Shown: piece by piece, positions 1 through 8,952 of the stretch | Numbering within the stretch: position 1 is the first letter of the stretch | How the letters are laid out: each line of letters opens with the position of its first letter | Assembly: GCA_044228435.1 (NCBI GenBank) | Contig: JBGAUW010000018.1 | Coordinates: 1 to 64,000, forward strand | Origin: Bog-950 sp044228435 | GTDB taxonomy: Bacteria > Bacteroidota > Bacteroidia > Chitinophagales > LD1 | Direction of reading: 5' to 3' | DNA length: 64,000 nucleotides | Notes under the pieces: model-generated | Database searches by the model: none | What the model was told of the DNA's origin: nothing | Seen by the model: only the letters and a program-made list of their open reading frames with translations | Program-made: the position numbers and the translations under genes

Positions 1-279
1 ATCGGTATAAAACAACTGGGCTATGTTATACTTCTCTACAAAAGCTAATTCCTTTTCGGCCTGCTTTAAAATATCGCCATTGGCTATGGCATCGGCAATA
101 GCCTCGGCCCGCTCTTTACCTATCATCGGTATTTTCTCCAATTTACCTTTGGTAGTTTTAAAAACACTTTCGGCGCTGCCACAATAAGCCATTAGGTTTT
201 TAGCCAACACACTTCCGGCGTGCGGCAAAAGGGTTAATGCAATTTGATAGAGCCTTTCGTTAGCGTTATTGTTTGACAA
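1..279 (-). CDS. dprA: DprA (DNA processing protein A), N-terminal part, cut by window edge
   Basis: The minus strand reads through the left edge as a protein starting TTG at 279. It contains an N-terminal helical region (NERLYQIALTLLPHAG, SVLAKNLMAYCGSAESVF) and a helix-hairpin-helix-like segment (KLEKIPMIGKERAEAIADAI), followed by ELAFVEKYNIAQLFYTD just before the Rossmann-like core. This order is typical of DprA/Smf, a cytoplasmic protein that loads RecA on incoming single-stranded DNA during natural transformation. A stop lies in frame upstream, about 315, and no ATG is available, so TTG is the best start (GTT and CTG codons nearby are less likely). Only about 93 residues of an expected 360-380 are in the window. 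The family call comes from recognised sequence similarity. It is transcribed divergently from the M1 peptidase gene. Confidence 0.82.
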   Translation of the reverse strand, partial: MSNNNANERLYQIALTLLPHAGSVLAKNLMAYCGSAESVFKTTKGKLEKIPMIGKERAEAIADAIANGDILKQAEKELAFVEKYNIAQLFYTD

Positions 280-399
280 AACCAGTATTTTTAAAATGGA
301 ACAAAACGCAATCTAATACGAAGCGATAGAAATGCGCAAGCTCCACACGAAAAAAGTTTTCCCAACCACTGCAATAATAGTTAATACCAGGCCGAAGGT

Positions 400-505
400 C
401 TTCACTCTACACTGCGTGGAGAGGGAAGATGCCGAAGGCAGATGGGTGAGGCGGCTGTTCCACCCTCTCCTTTAGGAGAGGGACGGGGTGAGGCGGCTGT
501 TTTTC
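400..505. repeat. Interspersed repeat with GGGTGAGG boxes and a hairpin
   Basis: This non-coding stretch between dprA and the peptidase holds two direct copies of GGTGAGGCGGCTGTT (about 443 and 487) around a perfect 9-bp inverted repeat, CCCTCTCCT/AGGAGAGGG at 463-482. Elements like this recur in many Bacteroidota genomes and produce spurious short reading frames translating as SPRPSPKGEG. It could act as a hairpin terminator or simply be a repeat. Other copies were not found in this window. Confidence 0.6.
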
Positions 506-537
506 TGGGCTTTGCATTTACTATATTCACCCCCGTA

Positions 538-2790
538 ATGAAAAACTTTGCCTTCTTATTCTTGTGTATTTTTTGCCAGTTGCCAAATGCCAATTGCCAA
601 CTGTACTCTGACGGCGGTCCCGAAAACAATTTCCAATCGGCGCAAAACCCTTTGTACTGGAAGAACAAAAAACCTTTCGAAGGCTACTGGCAGCAGGATG
701 TGCATTATAAAATAAAAGCCAACGTCGACGAAACCACCGATATAATAACCGGGCAGGAAGAACTTACCTATTTCAACAATTCCCCCGATACCCTTTACTA
801 CGTTTATTTCAACCTCTACCAAAATGCCTTTCAGCCCGGTTCCTATCTGGATGATTTGCAGGAAAACAACGAAGCGCATCCATCATACGGTAAATACGAG
901 CGGCAAAAATTAGGCACCCTGATTGATGAAATTACCGATAAGGATTCGGTAGTGCTGCAAACGCAGTTAGATAATACCGTACTAAAGGTTTTTTTAAATA
1001 CGCCTTTAGCGCCCAATGCCTCAAAAGTTTTCAAACTAAAATTCCGCACGTATTTCGATGCAGGCAGCACGCGCCGACGCATGAAAAAACACAAGGCTTT
1101 TGGCTCCAACCATTATAACGGCTGCCAGTGGTACCCAAAAATTTGCGTATATGACCGCAAAGCCGGCTGGAACACCGACCAGCACCTTAACCGCGAGTTT
1201 TACGGCGACTTTGGCACCTTTGATGTAGACCTTACCTTTGCCAGCAACTATGTGCTGGAGGCCACCGGTGTGCTGCAAAACGAAAGCGAAGTGCTGCCCG
1301 ATACGCTAAAGAAAAAACTCGACATATATAATTTCAAAAACACCAAATGGGATACCGTGCCCTCGGTAATTACGCCTTATAAAAAGGGCGAGCGCAAAAC
1401 CTGGAGATACCATGCCGAAAACGTGCACGATTTTGCCTTTACCGCCGACCCTACCTACCGCATACACGATACTATTATTTACCCCGGCCGTTTAAACGGG
1501 CAGGGCGTGCGTTGCATGGCCATAGTGCAGGAACCACATGCATCTGGCTGGCAAAATGCTGCTGAGTACTTGGCTAAAATTATTGCCGTGTTCAGTCGCG
1601 ATTTTGGTGTGTTTGAATACCCGAAGATAGTAGTAGCCGATGCCGCCGATGGTATGGAATACCCCATGATAACTATGGATGGAGGCCGCGATAAAGAATA
1701 CCGCGGCCTGCTGGTGCACGAGGTGGGCCACAACTGGTTTTATGGTATGGTGGGCAGCAACGAAACTTACCGCGCTGCAATGGACGAAGGCTTTACCCAA
1801 TTTTTAACCGCCTGGGGTATGGAGGCCATTGATGGCGATACGGTAGTGTATGAATTTGGCCCAAAAACAAATTGGTATTTCAAACGCTTTTACGAGCCCA
1901 CCAACGTGCGCGAAACCAAATGCTATTACAGCTACTTAAGCGATGCTATTATTTATAACGATGAACCGCTTAACACCCACAGCGATGGCTTTAACGGTGC
2001 CTTAGGCCAGGGCGGCGGCTACCGGCATGTATATGCCAAAACATCTACCATGTTATATAACCTGCAATATGTGTTAGGCGATTCGGTTTTTAGTGCCGCT
2101 ATGAAACACTATGTGCAGCAATGGAAGTTTGCACACCCCTACCCCGAAGATTTTCGCAACAGCGTTTCGCAGTTTACGCACATCGATTTAAACTGGTTTT
2201 TTGATGAGTGGATGGAAACCACCAAAAACATCGATTATAAAATTGGCCGCATTAAAAAAGGCCAGTTCAAAAATCAATACGTAATTAAGCTAAAGCGCAA
2301 AGGCCGCATGCAAATGCCCATCGACTTACAGATAACATCTAAAGAAGATTCGGTATACAATTACTACATACCCAACACCTGGTACGAAAAGCCGGGCGGC
2401 ATTTCGGATTCGGCTGCTGCATTTGGTATTTTAGATTCGGCTATTCAATTCCGCTCTCCCAATTACGCTGTTGCATTCAGTATTCGCGATTCGGCTGCTC
2501 ACTTCCGCATTCCGCATTCCAAATTCCGCGTTCTGCCTAAGTGGTATGGCTGGGATAAACTCCAACCTACTTACAACGCCACTGTTACCATACCCGGCGG
2601 AATTAAAAATGTGGTTATAGACCCTACCGAGCGTCTGGCCGATATTAATATGCTCGATAACCGCAAACGCGGAAATGTAGAGCTGCGTTTCGATTCGCAC
2701 GTTTACCCACCGGCCTCCTCAAAAAAATACCGCGTGTATATGCGGCCCGACGTATGGTGGAACGCCTACGATGGCGGCACAGGGTGGTAA
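538..2790 (+). CDS. M1 family zinc metallopeptidase, catalytic part (3' end frame-broken)
   Basis: A 750-residue secreted protein. The ATG at 538 opens a signal peptide (MKNFAFLFLCIFC...). An upstream in-frame ATG at 442 lies inside a repeat and is rejected. The M1 hallmarks are visible: the exopeptidase-type GMEYP motif about 20 residues before HEVGH at 394-398, with the third zinc ligand Glu417 exactly 18 residues after the second His (HExxH-X18-E). The family removes N-terminal residues from peptides and is exported in Bacteroidota. The frame ends at 2790 just after the WWNAYDG motif, where family members normally continue into a C-terminal beta-barrel-like region. That region resumes in another frame in the next entry, so the gene is probably disrupted or mis-assembled. 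An unusual Ser/Phe/Arg-rich insert lies at about residues 622-664. Catalytic identity is firm; functionality is not. Confidence 0.85.
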   Translation: MKNFAFLFLCIFCQLPNANCQLYSDGGPENNFQSAQNPLYWKNKKPFEGYWQQDVHYKIKANVDETTDIITGQEELTYFNNSPDTLYYVYFNLYQNAFQPGSYLDDLQENNEAHPSYGKYERQKLGTLIDEITDKDSVVLQTQLDNTVLKVFLNTPLAPNASKVFKLKFRTYFDAGSTRRRMKKHKAFGSNHYNGCQWYPKICVYDRKAGWNTDQHLNREFYGDFGTFDVDLTFASNYVLEATGVLQNESEVLPDTLKKKLDIYNFKNTKWDTVPSVITPYKKGERKTWRYHAENVHDFAFTADPTYRIHDTIIYPGRLNGQGVRCMAIVQEPHASGWQNAAEYLAKIIAVFSRDFGVFEYPKIVVADAADGMEYPMITMDGGRDKEYRGLLVHEVGHNWFYGMVGSNETYRAAMDEGFTQFLTAWGMEAIDGDTVVYEFGPKTNWYFKRFYEPTNVRETKCYYSYLSDAIIYNDEPLNTHSDGFNGALGQGGGYRHVYAKTSTMLYNLQYVLGDSVFSAAMKHYVQQWKFAHPYPEDFRNSVSQFTHIDLNWFFDEWMETTKNIDYKIGRIKKGQFKNQYVIKLKRKGRMQMPIDLQITSKEDSVYNYYIPNTWYEKPGGISDSAAAFGILDSAIQFRSPNYAVAFSIRDSAAHFRIPHSKFRVLPKWYGWDKLQPTYNATVTIPGGIKNVVIDPTERLADINMLDNRKRGNVELRFDSHVYPPASSKKYRVYMRPDVWWNAYDGGTGW
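2400..2530 (+). repeat. Low-complexity repeat inside the M1 peptidase frame
   Basis: The segment repeats GATTCGGCTGCT/GATTCGGCTATT and CCGCATTCCGCATTCC-type words and encodes SIRDSAAHFRIPHSKFR-like sequence, unlike the well-ordered protein on either side. It looks like an interspersed short repeat that entered the coding sequence without breaking the frame. This is inferred from word repetition only. Confidence 0.4.
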
Positions 2791-3838
2791 GCGATATAAT
2801 TTCGATAAGGAAACCCAACGCAAGGCTGGCTACTTCTCCTACCGGTTCGACTACTCCAATGCCATTGATAAGGTAATGAAACGCACTACCCTTTATTTCC
2901 ACTCGCAGTGGCTGGATGGCTACGAAATGTATAAGGTAGGTTTAACCAAACAATTTCCGGCAGGGTTTTCGGCCGATATAAATTTGAAGGGCTTTACCCG
3001 CAATAAAGAAGAATACCGCAACTACCTGCTTTACCCCGAAGAGTGGGATGCTATTTGGACCAGCAATAAGAAGTTCAATATCTCTTTAAACCTATCAGCT
3101 ACCTACGCTTATTACAAACCTAAATTCAACGGCTATATCACGGCCCGTTTAAGGTCGGCTGCACTTACCACTTCATTTAACTACAACTATTTAGAGTTGA
3201 CCAATATTTTTAAAGCACCGGTTTGGAAACTCGATTTTAAAACCCGCGTTTATGGCCGCTACGGCACCGGTAACGATGTGCCGAGCGAAAGCGCTTTGTT
3301 TTTTGCCGGCGGCAACCCCGAAGAAATGATGGAGAGCAAATACTACCGCGCAGCAGGTTTTGTGCCTCAATCGTTTGCTAATAAATACAGCACTACTACC
3401 AACCACCTGCAATTTGGCGGCGGCTTAAACATGCGCGGCTATGCCGGTTACCTGTTAGCCGAAAAAGATAAAAACGGAGTAGTGATACCGGCCTATAAGG
3501 GCAACTCAGGCTTTGCTGTAAATGCCGAGGTAGACTTTAACCGGATTGTAAAAATTAAAAGTGCTAAGCTGAAGGAAATATTTAACCTGAACACGTACCT
3601 GTTTGCCGATGCCGGTGCCATAGCCTACAAAAACAGCAGCAACCAACAGCAACTATCACAATTACGCGCCGATGCCGGTGTAGGCATAGCCCTCACCATC
3701 AAAAAGTGGGGACCCTTCCAGGGCATAAAACCCCTCACCCTACGCTTCGATGTTCCCTTCTACATCAGCCACGCCCCCGCTGCCGGTAATAAAAACGTAG
3801 CGTTCCGGTGGGTAGTTGGGGTTAGTAGGGCGTTTTAA
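2771..3838 (+). CDS. C-terminal beta-barrel-like part of the M1 peptidase (separate frame)
   Basis: 355 residues with no signal peptide and no independent domain at the N-terminus. The start codon at 2771 overlaps the end of the upstream frame by 20 bases. The sequence is rich in alternating aromatic/polar strands (GYFSYRFDYSNAIDKVMK, LNTYLFADAGAIAY, LTLRFDVPFYIS) and ends in an aromatic residue (VSRAF), as in outer-membrane-type barrels and in the C-terminal half of large Bacteroidota M1 peptidases. It is therefore best read as the continuation of the preceding gene after a frameshift. From recollection of homologues, some 40-50 residues between WNAYDG and YNFDKETQ appear to be missing, so a small deletion is likely rather than a pure slip. 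Alternatively it could be a consensus error. Confidence 0.6.
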   Translation: MAAQGGKRYNFDKETQRKAGYFSYRFDYSNAIDKVMKRTTLYFHSQWLDGYEMYKVGLTKQFPAGFSADINLKGFTRNKEEYRNYLLYPEEWDAIWTSNKKFNISLNLSATYAYYKPKFNGYITARLRSAALTTSFNYNYLELTNIFKAPVWKLDFKTRVYGRYGTGNDVPSESALFFAGGNPEEMMESKYYRAAGFVPQSFANKYSTTTNHLQFGGGLNMRGYAGYLLAEKDKNGVVIPAYKGNSGFAVNAEVDFNRIVKIKSAKLKEIFNLNTYLFADAGAIAYKNSSNQQQLSQLRADAGVGIALTIKKWGPFQGIKPLTLRFDVPFYISHAPAAGNKNVAFRWVVGVSRAF

Positions 3839-3927
3839 TTTCAAATACATTATTTGGGGCCTTGCTGTTGCGCCCTGCGTATCAGTGTGGCTGCCACGCG
3901 CCTCTGTGCTGTTGCGCTTCACTTTTT

Positions 3928-4005
3928 GTCATTCCGATAACCGGCCTATCCGAACGGATGCTTCATCCGGGCGGGCTTTGCGGCCGGAGGAATCTTGTAT
4001 TTCTG
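3928..4005. repeat. Interspersed GC-rich repeat in the 3839-4240 intergenic region
   Basis: The 400-bp gap before the SIR2 gene contains a segment reading CATTCCGATAACCGG... GGAGGAATCTTGTATTTCTG, which resembles an interspersed intergenic repeat frequent in Bacteroidota (its spurious translation is SSGRALRPEESC). The rest of the gap, 4006-4240, shows no recognisable gene. A long frame runs through it into the SIR2 gene, but its composition there does not look coding. The repeat marks the left edge of the AT-rich defence island. Confidence 0.45.
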
Positions 4006-4240
4006 TAGTTGCCTTTGGCGCTATTTTGCTGATGCTTTCGCTGAACACAACCGGTGGCCTGCATCGTTGGTGGCGATGCTTTATAGCATAACCGCGGAAG
4101 TTATAACACCAACATACGGCGGCATGCTCGATTTTTGGGTTAGAGGTTTACAATGCCGACAAATGGGAAATCACCATTCAAATTCCATCGGACTGCGGAT
4201 ACAACTTTTTGCTTATATTACAGACCAATACCCATTTAAC

Positions 4241-5587
4241 ATGAAACTCGATACTCAAAAAAACAACTTATTCATAGAAGGGATAGATGTGTTGCCTGAC
4301 TGGGAAACCGAAGGCAAAGCCAATCAAAAGATAAAAATTTTGCTTAAAAGTTATCTTGAACTAGACAATGTAAGTTTTTTGTTTGGAGCAGGCTCTTCGA
4401 TCAACCTAGGTTCCATTTCAATAGCTGACATACCCAAAGCAATTGAAGATAAAATTAAAAACACTTCTATTCAGGGTAAAACCAAGCAAGACCAAGAGGC
4501 ACTTTGGAAAGAATTTATTACCATAGTTAAAGAGCTGCAAAAAATAGAAAATACAGCTAATGAAAAACGAAACAAGGCAGGTAACATAGAGTTCTCGCTT
4601 GAAAAATTCCTCAATTACCTAGTTGCTCAAGAATATATTCTTGATATGAATCCAGCAGCAATTAAACTTCAATTTCTACCGCAGCTAATTAAAGTTATTA
4701 AACAAGGGCTTTTTGAATTATGTGATTTAGAAAATCTAGCCATCCCCAGTTGGTTGAGCGGTTCTGTATTAGATAACCTTACTCGCAACAAGTTTCATTA
4801 TCATGAAAGATTTACAAAGAAAATCTTGCAACGTCCGCTTAATCTGCGTCGTGCTAATATTTTTACCACCAACTATGATTTAGCTTTTGAATACGCGTTT
4901 GACAAACTTGGAGTTAACTATATAAGCGGATTTTCTGGATTTCAGAAAAGGACATTCAAGCCTGAAGCATTCGAATATGACTTATTCTTTCCTGGCTCTA
5001 CAACTCAAGGAAAAGTTCAACGCATAGAAAAGGTACTTAGATACTACAAAATTCATGGTTCATTAACTTGGGTAAAAGAAACACCGAGTGAAAATAACGT
5101 TTATGGCATTTCCGAAAGTCCAATAGAACTTCTAAGGGAAAAAAAGAATTTTGAAAATATAATGATTTATCCGACCACGGCTAAAAAATCTTTCACTCTT
5201 GATTTTCCTTATTCAGAATTATTCAGACAGTTTTCCGCAACTATAGCTCAACCACAATCAGTTTTAGTCACTTACGGTTATTCATTTAGGGATGAACATA
5301 TAAACGATATCATATATCAAGCATTAACTATTCCTTCTTTCACATTGATTATAATTGATTTTAAAGGCACGAACGAAAAAGAAAAAGGTTTTGAAAACTT
5401 GGAAATAAAAAAACTGAAAGACCTCAAAGATCCAAGAGTAATTATTTTGCAAGGTCAAGAGTTAGGAGATTTCCCCTTTTTTACTGAGCAGATTCTGCCT
5501 GATTTAATAGAGGAAAATACTTATGAAAAAATTGCGGCTACGATAAAGAGGTTATTCGGTAAAGAGGATGGTACAGATGCCAAATAA
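4241..5587 (+). CDS. SIR2-family NADase-like protein of a SIR2-HerA defence pair
   Basis: 448 residues from the ATG at 4241 (MKLDTQKNNLFIEG). The open frame extends further upstream through non-coding-like sequence, so this internal ATG is chosen. The SIR2 NAD-binding fold is visible: FLFGAGSSIN with Gly49-Ala50-Gly51-Ser52, FTTNYDLAFEYAF with Asn211, and KIHGSLTW with His272, followed by VLVTYGYSFRDEHIND. Asn211 and His272 correspond to the catalytic pair of SIR2 enzymes. In anti-phage systems such domains hydrolyse NAD+ to abort infection. Seventeen bases separate it from a HerA-type ATPase, which matches the known two-gene SIR2-HerA system, in which the two proteins form a large complex. 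The gene is clearly more AT-rich than its neighbours, suggesting horizontal acquisition. Family and pairing are confident; phage specificity is unknown. Confidence 0.88.
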   Translation: MKLDTQKNNLFIEGIDVLPDWETEGKANQKIKILLKSYLELDNVSFLFGAGSSINLGSISIADIPKAIEDKIKNTSIQGKTKQDQEALWKEFITIVKELQKIENTANEKRNKAGNIEFSLEKFLNYLVAQEYILDMNPAAIKLQFLPQLIKVIKQGLFELCDLENLAIPSWLSGSVLDNLTRNKFHYHERFTKKILQRPLNLRRANIFTTNYDLAFEYAFDKLGVNYISGFSGFQKRTFKPEAFEYDLFFPGSTTQGKVQRIEKVLRYYKIHGSLTWVKETPSENNVYGISESPIELLREKKNFENIMIYPTTAKKSFTLDFPYSELFRQFSATIAQPQSVLVTYGYSFRDEHINDIIYQALTIPSFTLIIIDFKGTNEKEKGFENLEIKKLKDLKDPRVIILQGQELGDFPFFTEQILPDLIEENTYEKIAATIKRLFGKEDGTDAK

Positions 5588-5604
5588 ATACAATATCAGA
5601 ACTG

Positions 5605-7758
5605 ATGAGTGAAAGAAAAATCGGAAGTGTAATCTCTGTAGATAGTTTTCGAATAGTAGTCCAATTAGATGAAAATCTAAAAAGTCTATATAAAAGTGGG
5701 TTTCATGATATCTATGAAATAGCTCGCATTAATTCCTACCTTATTATCCCCGTTGGAGCAGACCGAATTGTTGCCATTGTTACGAGAGTAAAAATTCAAG
5801 ACGAGACAGAAATAGAAAAAACAACTGGCTATATTACTTTGCCCAAAGCTCAAAGATATTTAGTAGCAACAATGATTGGCACCATTGAAAACGCTAAAGA
5901 TTACATGCAGGGCGTCTATAATTATCCTATACTAGACAATCCAGTATGGTATGTAACAAAAGAAGATTTAGATAAAATATTTGATACTGAGACTAATACG
6001 GCCATAGATTATGCGCGCGACTTTTACCTACCTATAGGAACTTCGCCTGCTTTTTCAGATTATAAAATAAAAATTAATCCTGATAAATTTTTCGGGAAAC
6101 ATGCTGCGATTCTGGGCAATACTGGCTCAGGTAAATCTTGCACTGTTGCGTCGATTATTCAAAGTTTATTTGCATTTGAATATAAAGAAGGTAAAAGACT
6201 TCAAAATGCAAACTTTATAATTTTTGATACAAATGGTGAGTATAAAAGAGCATTTATTGGCGATGGGAAAAGCAGTGTTTATAAAGATAATGCTATTGTC
6301 AATACATTATGTATTGACAAAGAAGGATTAAAAGTACCCTTTTGGTTTATGAACTTCGATGATTTTGAATTCTTGTTTGAACCAAGTGCAAATACTCAAA
6401 CACCAATTTTGAAAAGAGCAATCGGACTCGGCAAAAACAAACGAAAAACTGATAGCGAGCCTTTACTAAGTAGATTTCTAGAGCGAGGTATAGTTGAGCT
6501 TTTAGATATTTCGCCTGATTTACTCAAGAAGAAAAAAAACACATCTAATTACGGCAATTATACTTATAACCCAAATAATGATATAATAGAGTTAGGAAAA
6601 GCTATCAATAGTGACCACAATAACACTGTGAAAGCCCTAAAATCAATTATACAATCTTTAGGCTCTAATTCTAGTCGAGAAAAAGAGGATACAGATTTGG
6701 CGCAATTGAAGATTAAGTTCATGGAGTATATAAACTATACTACAGAAGCAAAACTATCTCTAGAAAAAAACATTGACTTACCTATTTGGTTTGATTTCAA
6801 CCATCTTATAACAGAGCATTTTGATGAGGCAATTAATGAACAAGAAAATTCTAGCAATCGAATAAGAGAGTTTGTTGCAACCTTACGATTGAGGCTTCAA
6901 GCTTATTTAAATGATGAAAGAATTGCAGAACCTTTGCTTTTAAATTCTAATGAAAATATTGTAGAAGGCCTATCAAAGTTTTTAGCATTTGTGCTTGGCG
7001 ATATGTTTAAAATTCACAAGACAGAAACCACAGATATATACTCAGATTATTATAAATATCAGATTGCCAGAACTGATGAGCAAAAAATACAAACTGAAAA
7101 ACCGAATCAAATAACAATTATTGATATGTCTCTTATTCCTTTTGAGGTTCTAGAAACGCTTACTGGTTTAATAGCTCGGCTCATTTTAGAGTTTTTATCC
7201 CGATTCGAAAATGGGCAACGCGGTAATTTTCCCGTTGCAATAGTGTTAGAGGAGGCTCAAAATTACATACCTGAAAAAAACCGAGGTGACAAGGTCTCCA
7301 TCTCCAAAAAAGTCTTTGAAAGAATTGCGCGAGAAGGAAGAAAGTTCGGCCTTTCTTTATTAGTTTCTAGTCAGCGCCCATCGGAATTATCAAAAACAGT
7401 TTTATCTCAATGCAATTCATTTATTGTTCATCGCTTACAAAATCCAGATGATCAGAAGTATGTTCGGCAATTAGTTTCATCGGCAAACGAAGATATTTTA
7501 CAACAACTACCCATATTACCTCAGCAGATTGCAGTAATTTTAGGTGATGCGGTTAGGACACCTGTTCAAATGAGAGTAAATACGGCAAGTCCAACGCCTA
7601 ATAGTGAAAATCCAAAATTTATTGAAAAGTGGCTTGGGGAGATTGATAAATCCTTCCCAGATTATATAGGTATTTCCAAAATTTGGGAAGGAGCAAAAAG
7701 TGATGATGAAGCTAAAGATTCTGAAACATTACCCCCTACACCTGAAGTTAAAGCATAG
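5605..7758 (+). CDS. HerA-type hexameric ATPase of a SIR2-HerA defence pair
   Basis: 717 residues. It starts with a HAS-barrel-like N-terminal region (KIGSVISVDSFRIVVQL), followed by a FtsK/HerA-type P-loop ATPase: Walker A GNTGSGKS with Lys177, FIIFDTNGEYK shortly after, Walker B IVLEEAQNYIPE with Glu549/Glu550, and the sensor/arginine-rich region RIAREGRKFGLSLLVSSQRP, then HRLQNPDDQKYVRQLV. HerA proteins are DNA translocases. Paired with nucleases they process ends, and paired with SIR2 they work in phage defence. Start ATG at 5605 lies 17 bp after the SIR2 stop, so the two are one operon. The AT-rich composition matches the SIR2 gene. The SIR2 partner argues against the housekeeping HerA-NurA role. 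Confidence 0.9.
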   Translation: MSERKIGSVISVDSFRIVVQLDENLKSLYKSGFHDIYEIARINSYLIIPVGADRIVAIVTRVKIQDETEIEKTTGYITLPKAQRYLVATMIGTIENAKDYMQGVYNYPILDNPVWYVTKEDLDKIFDTETNTAIDYARDFYLPIGTSPAFSDYKIKINPDKFFGKHAAILGNTGSGKSCTVASIIQSLFAFEYKEGKRLQNANFIIFDTNGEYKRAFIGDGKSSVYKDNAIVNTLCIDKEGLKVPFWFMNFDDFEFLFEPSANTQTPILKRAIGLGKNKRKTDSEPLLSRFLERGIVELLDISPDLLKKKKNTSNYGNYTYNPNNDIIELGKAINSDHNNTVKALKSIIQSLGSNSSREKEDTDLAQLKIKFMEYINYTTEAKLSLEKNIDLPIWFDFNHLITEHFDEAINEQENSSNRIREFVATLRLRLQAYLNDERIAEPLLLNSNENIVEGLSKFLAFVLGDMFKIHKTETTDIYSDYYKYQIARTDEQKIQTEKPNQITIIDMSLIPFEVLETLTGLIARLILEFLSRFENGQRGNFPVAIVLEEAQNYIPEKNRGDKVSISKKVFERIAREGRKFGLSLLVSSQRPSELSKTVLSQCNSFIVHRLQNPDDQKYVRQLVSSANEDILQQLPILPQQIAVILGDAVRTPVQMRVNTASPTPNSENPKFIEKWLGEIDKSFPDYIGISKIWEGAKSDDEAKDSETLPPTPEVKA

Positions 7759-7800
7759 GTAGCTAAAGCATGGGCTAAAATAAGTTAGTTAAAAGAATGT

Positions 7801-7821
7801 CTACGCAGATACAATGCGTAG
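7801..7821. other. Small hairpin between HerA and the membrane-protein gene
   Basis: Perfect 7-bp stem CTACGCA/TGCGTAG with a 7-base loop lies 42 bases after the HerA stop, followed by two AATTAATT words. It is not followed by a T-run, so it is more likely an attenuating or mRNA-stabilising structure, or chance, than a classical terminator. Confidence 0.3.
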
Positions 7822-7857
7822 TGTCGAATTAATTTTACAGAATTAATTAGTCATATT

Positions 7858-8382
7858 ATGCAATCTATCAATCTAAAAGAACTTAACTGGGAAAATTACA
7901 CATCGGAATCTATCGATTATATTCATAAGGAATCTGAAAAGGCATTAGAATCTTATCGCAAAGCCTTTACACAAGTAGAAATTAAGAGCTACATACTTTC
8001 CTTCCTTTGCTGTATTTCCATTTCTTGCCTGATAAGTAAAATTGGCTCTATTCTTAATTTCCATTCATACATCGCTATGACTGCAATATTGGGATCCTGT
8101 ATGTCGTTTATCTTATTATTTCGAAATCTTCAAAGGACTCCTATAACGATGCCAGGATCTTGGCCTAAAAAGCTCATCAATGATTATTATGAAAAATTTA
8201 AAGGACAAGATCAAAAAAGACAATTTGCCATCGTCAAAATAATATACAATCAAGAAGCGCTTACAACAATTGATTTGGAAATCATAAAAAGGAATAAAAA
8301 TTTAAATAATGCTATTATCATATATTTAATAACGTCCTTCACTTATACTATTTTATCAATTTCAGGAACACTTTTTGCTTAA
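7858..8382 (+). CDS. Hypothetical small membrane protein downstream of SIR2-HerA
   Basis: 174 residues, not recognised as a named family. An acidic/helical N-terminus (about 1-40, possible coiled coil ESEKALESYRKAF) is followed by two adjacent hydrophobic segments (about 46-66 and 71-88), a charged cytoplasmic-like stretch (LLFRNLQRTP to IIKRNKNLNN) and a final hydrophobic segment at about 153-172. A helical head plus a few membrane spans recalls the SLATT-type and other membrane effectors seen near defence genes, but no diagnostic motif is visible. It is 99 bp downstream of HerA on the same strand and shares the AT-rich composition, so it was probably acquired with the pair. It could be an accessory or an unrelated passenger. 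Confidence 0.65.
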   Translation: MQSINLKELNWENYTSESIDYIHKESEKALESYRKAFTQVEIKSYILSFLCCISISCLISKIGSILNFHSYIAMTAILGSCMSFILLFRNLQRTPITMPGSWPKKLINDYYEKFKGQDQKRQFAIVKIIYNQEALTTIDLEIIKRNKNLNNAIIIYLITSFTYTILSISGTLFA

Positions 8383-8454
8383 TTTAAAGTTCTAGGAACG
8401 TCTTACCACCCGTTCTTCGAAGTGTTCCACAGGATCACTTCGCCGTTGCATTGA

Positions 8455-8477
8455 AGCAAAAGTTTCTGACTTTTGCT
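8455..8477. terminator. Possible hairpin at the end of the defence island
   Basis: Perfect 9-bp inverted repeat AGCAAAAGT/ACTTTTGCT with a 5-base loop lies between the membrane-protein gene and the convergent pterin gene. The U-tract is poor, so termination activity is uncertain. Confidence 0.35.
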
Positions 8478-8522
8478 TACAAACAACAAGCACAAAATTC
8501 TGGCTTTATCTATTCACTCCCC

Positions 8523-8939
8523 CTACGCCGGATACTCAAAATAATTCCGCTCTGTTTCATATAAGCGCACTTGTAAATCGTATTTGGCATCCAGCCTTGG
8601 GCGGAGCAAATTGTAAATAACTACCACTATGTTTTCGCCGGTGGGGTTTAGGGTTTTAAACTCGGGGCAATCCAGGTTCAGGTTTTTATGGTCGAACCGG
8701 TCGTGCACTTCGGTTTGCAAAATATCTTTCAGCTCGGTTATGTCTATTACGTAGCCGGTCTCCTGGTCTATGGTGCCTGTTATTTTTACATCCAGCCGGT
8801 AGTTGTGTCCGTGGTAGTTTTCGTTCGCACAAAGGCCAAACACGGCTTTGTTTTTTTCGTCCGTCCAATCTTTGCGGTATAGTTTGTGGGCGGCGTTAAA
8901 AGTTAGTTTGCGGTAAACGGCTACTTTATTTTCGGACAT
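8523..8939 (-). CDS. 6-pyruvoyl-tetrahydropterin synthase / QueD family enzyme
   Basis: 138 residues, full length for the family. Zinc ligands are His18 (FNAAHKLY), His43 and His45 (HGHNY), and the catalytic Cys37 is six residues before the HGH in the CANENYHGHNY motif. The PTGEN motif and a C-terminal RLYETERN glutamate complete the active site. The spacing Cys-x5-His-Gly-His is that of 6-pyruvoyl-tetrahydropterin synthases. In bacteria such enzymes usually act as 6-carboxy-tetrahydropterin synthase in queuosine biosynthesis, or in pterin synthesis. No queuosine genes are adjacent, so the exact product is left open. ATG at 8939; the upstream HExxH gene ends 13 bp before it on the same strand. 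Confidence 0.9.
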   Translation of the reverse strand: MSENKVAVYRKLTFNAAHKLYRKDWTDEKNKAVFGLCANENYHGHNYRLDVKITGTIDQETGYVIDITELKDILQTEVHDRFDHKNLNLDCPEFKTLNPTGENIVVVIYNLLRPRLDAKYDLQVRLYETERNYFEYPA

Positions 8940-8952
8940 GGTAGGTAGTATA

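Noticed and set aside
442..537. Upstream ATG giving the M1 peptidase 32 more residues
   Set aside because: The extension runs through an interspersed repeat and puts the signal peptide inside the protein.
402..668. 88-codon minus-strand frame containing SPRPSPKGEG
   Set aside because: This is the spurious translation of an interspersed repeat. It also overlaps the start of the M1 gene.
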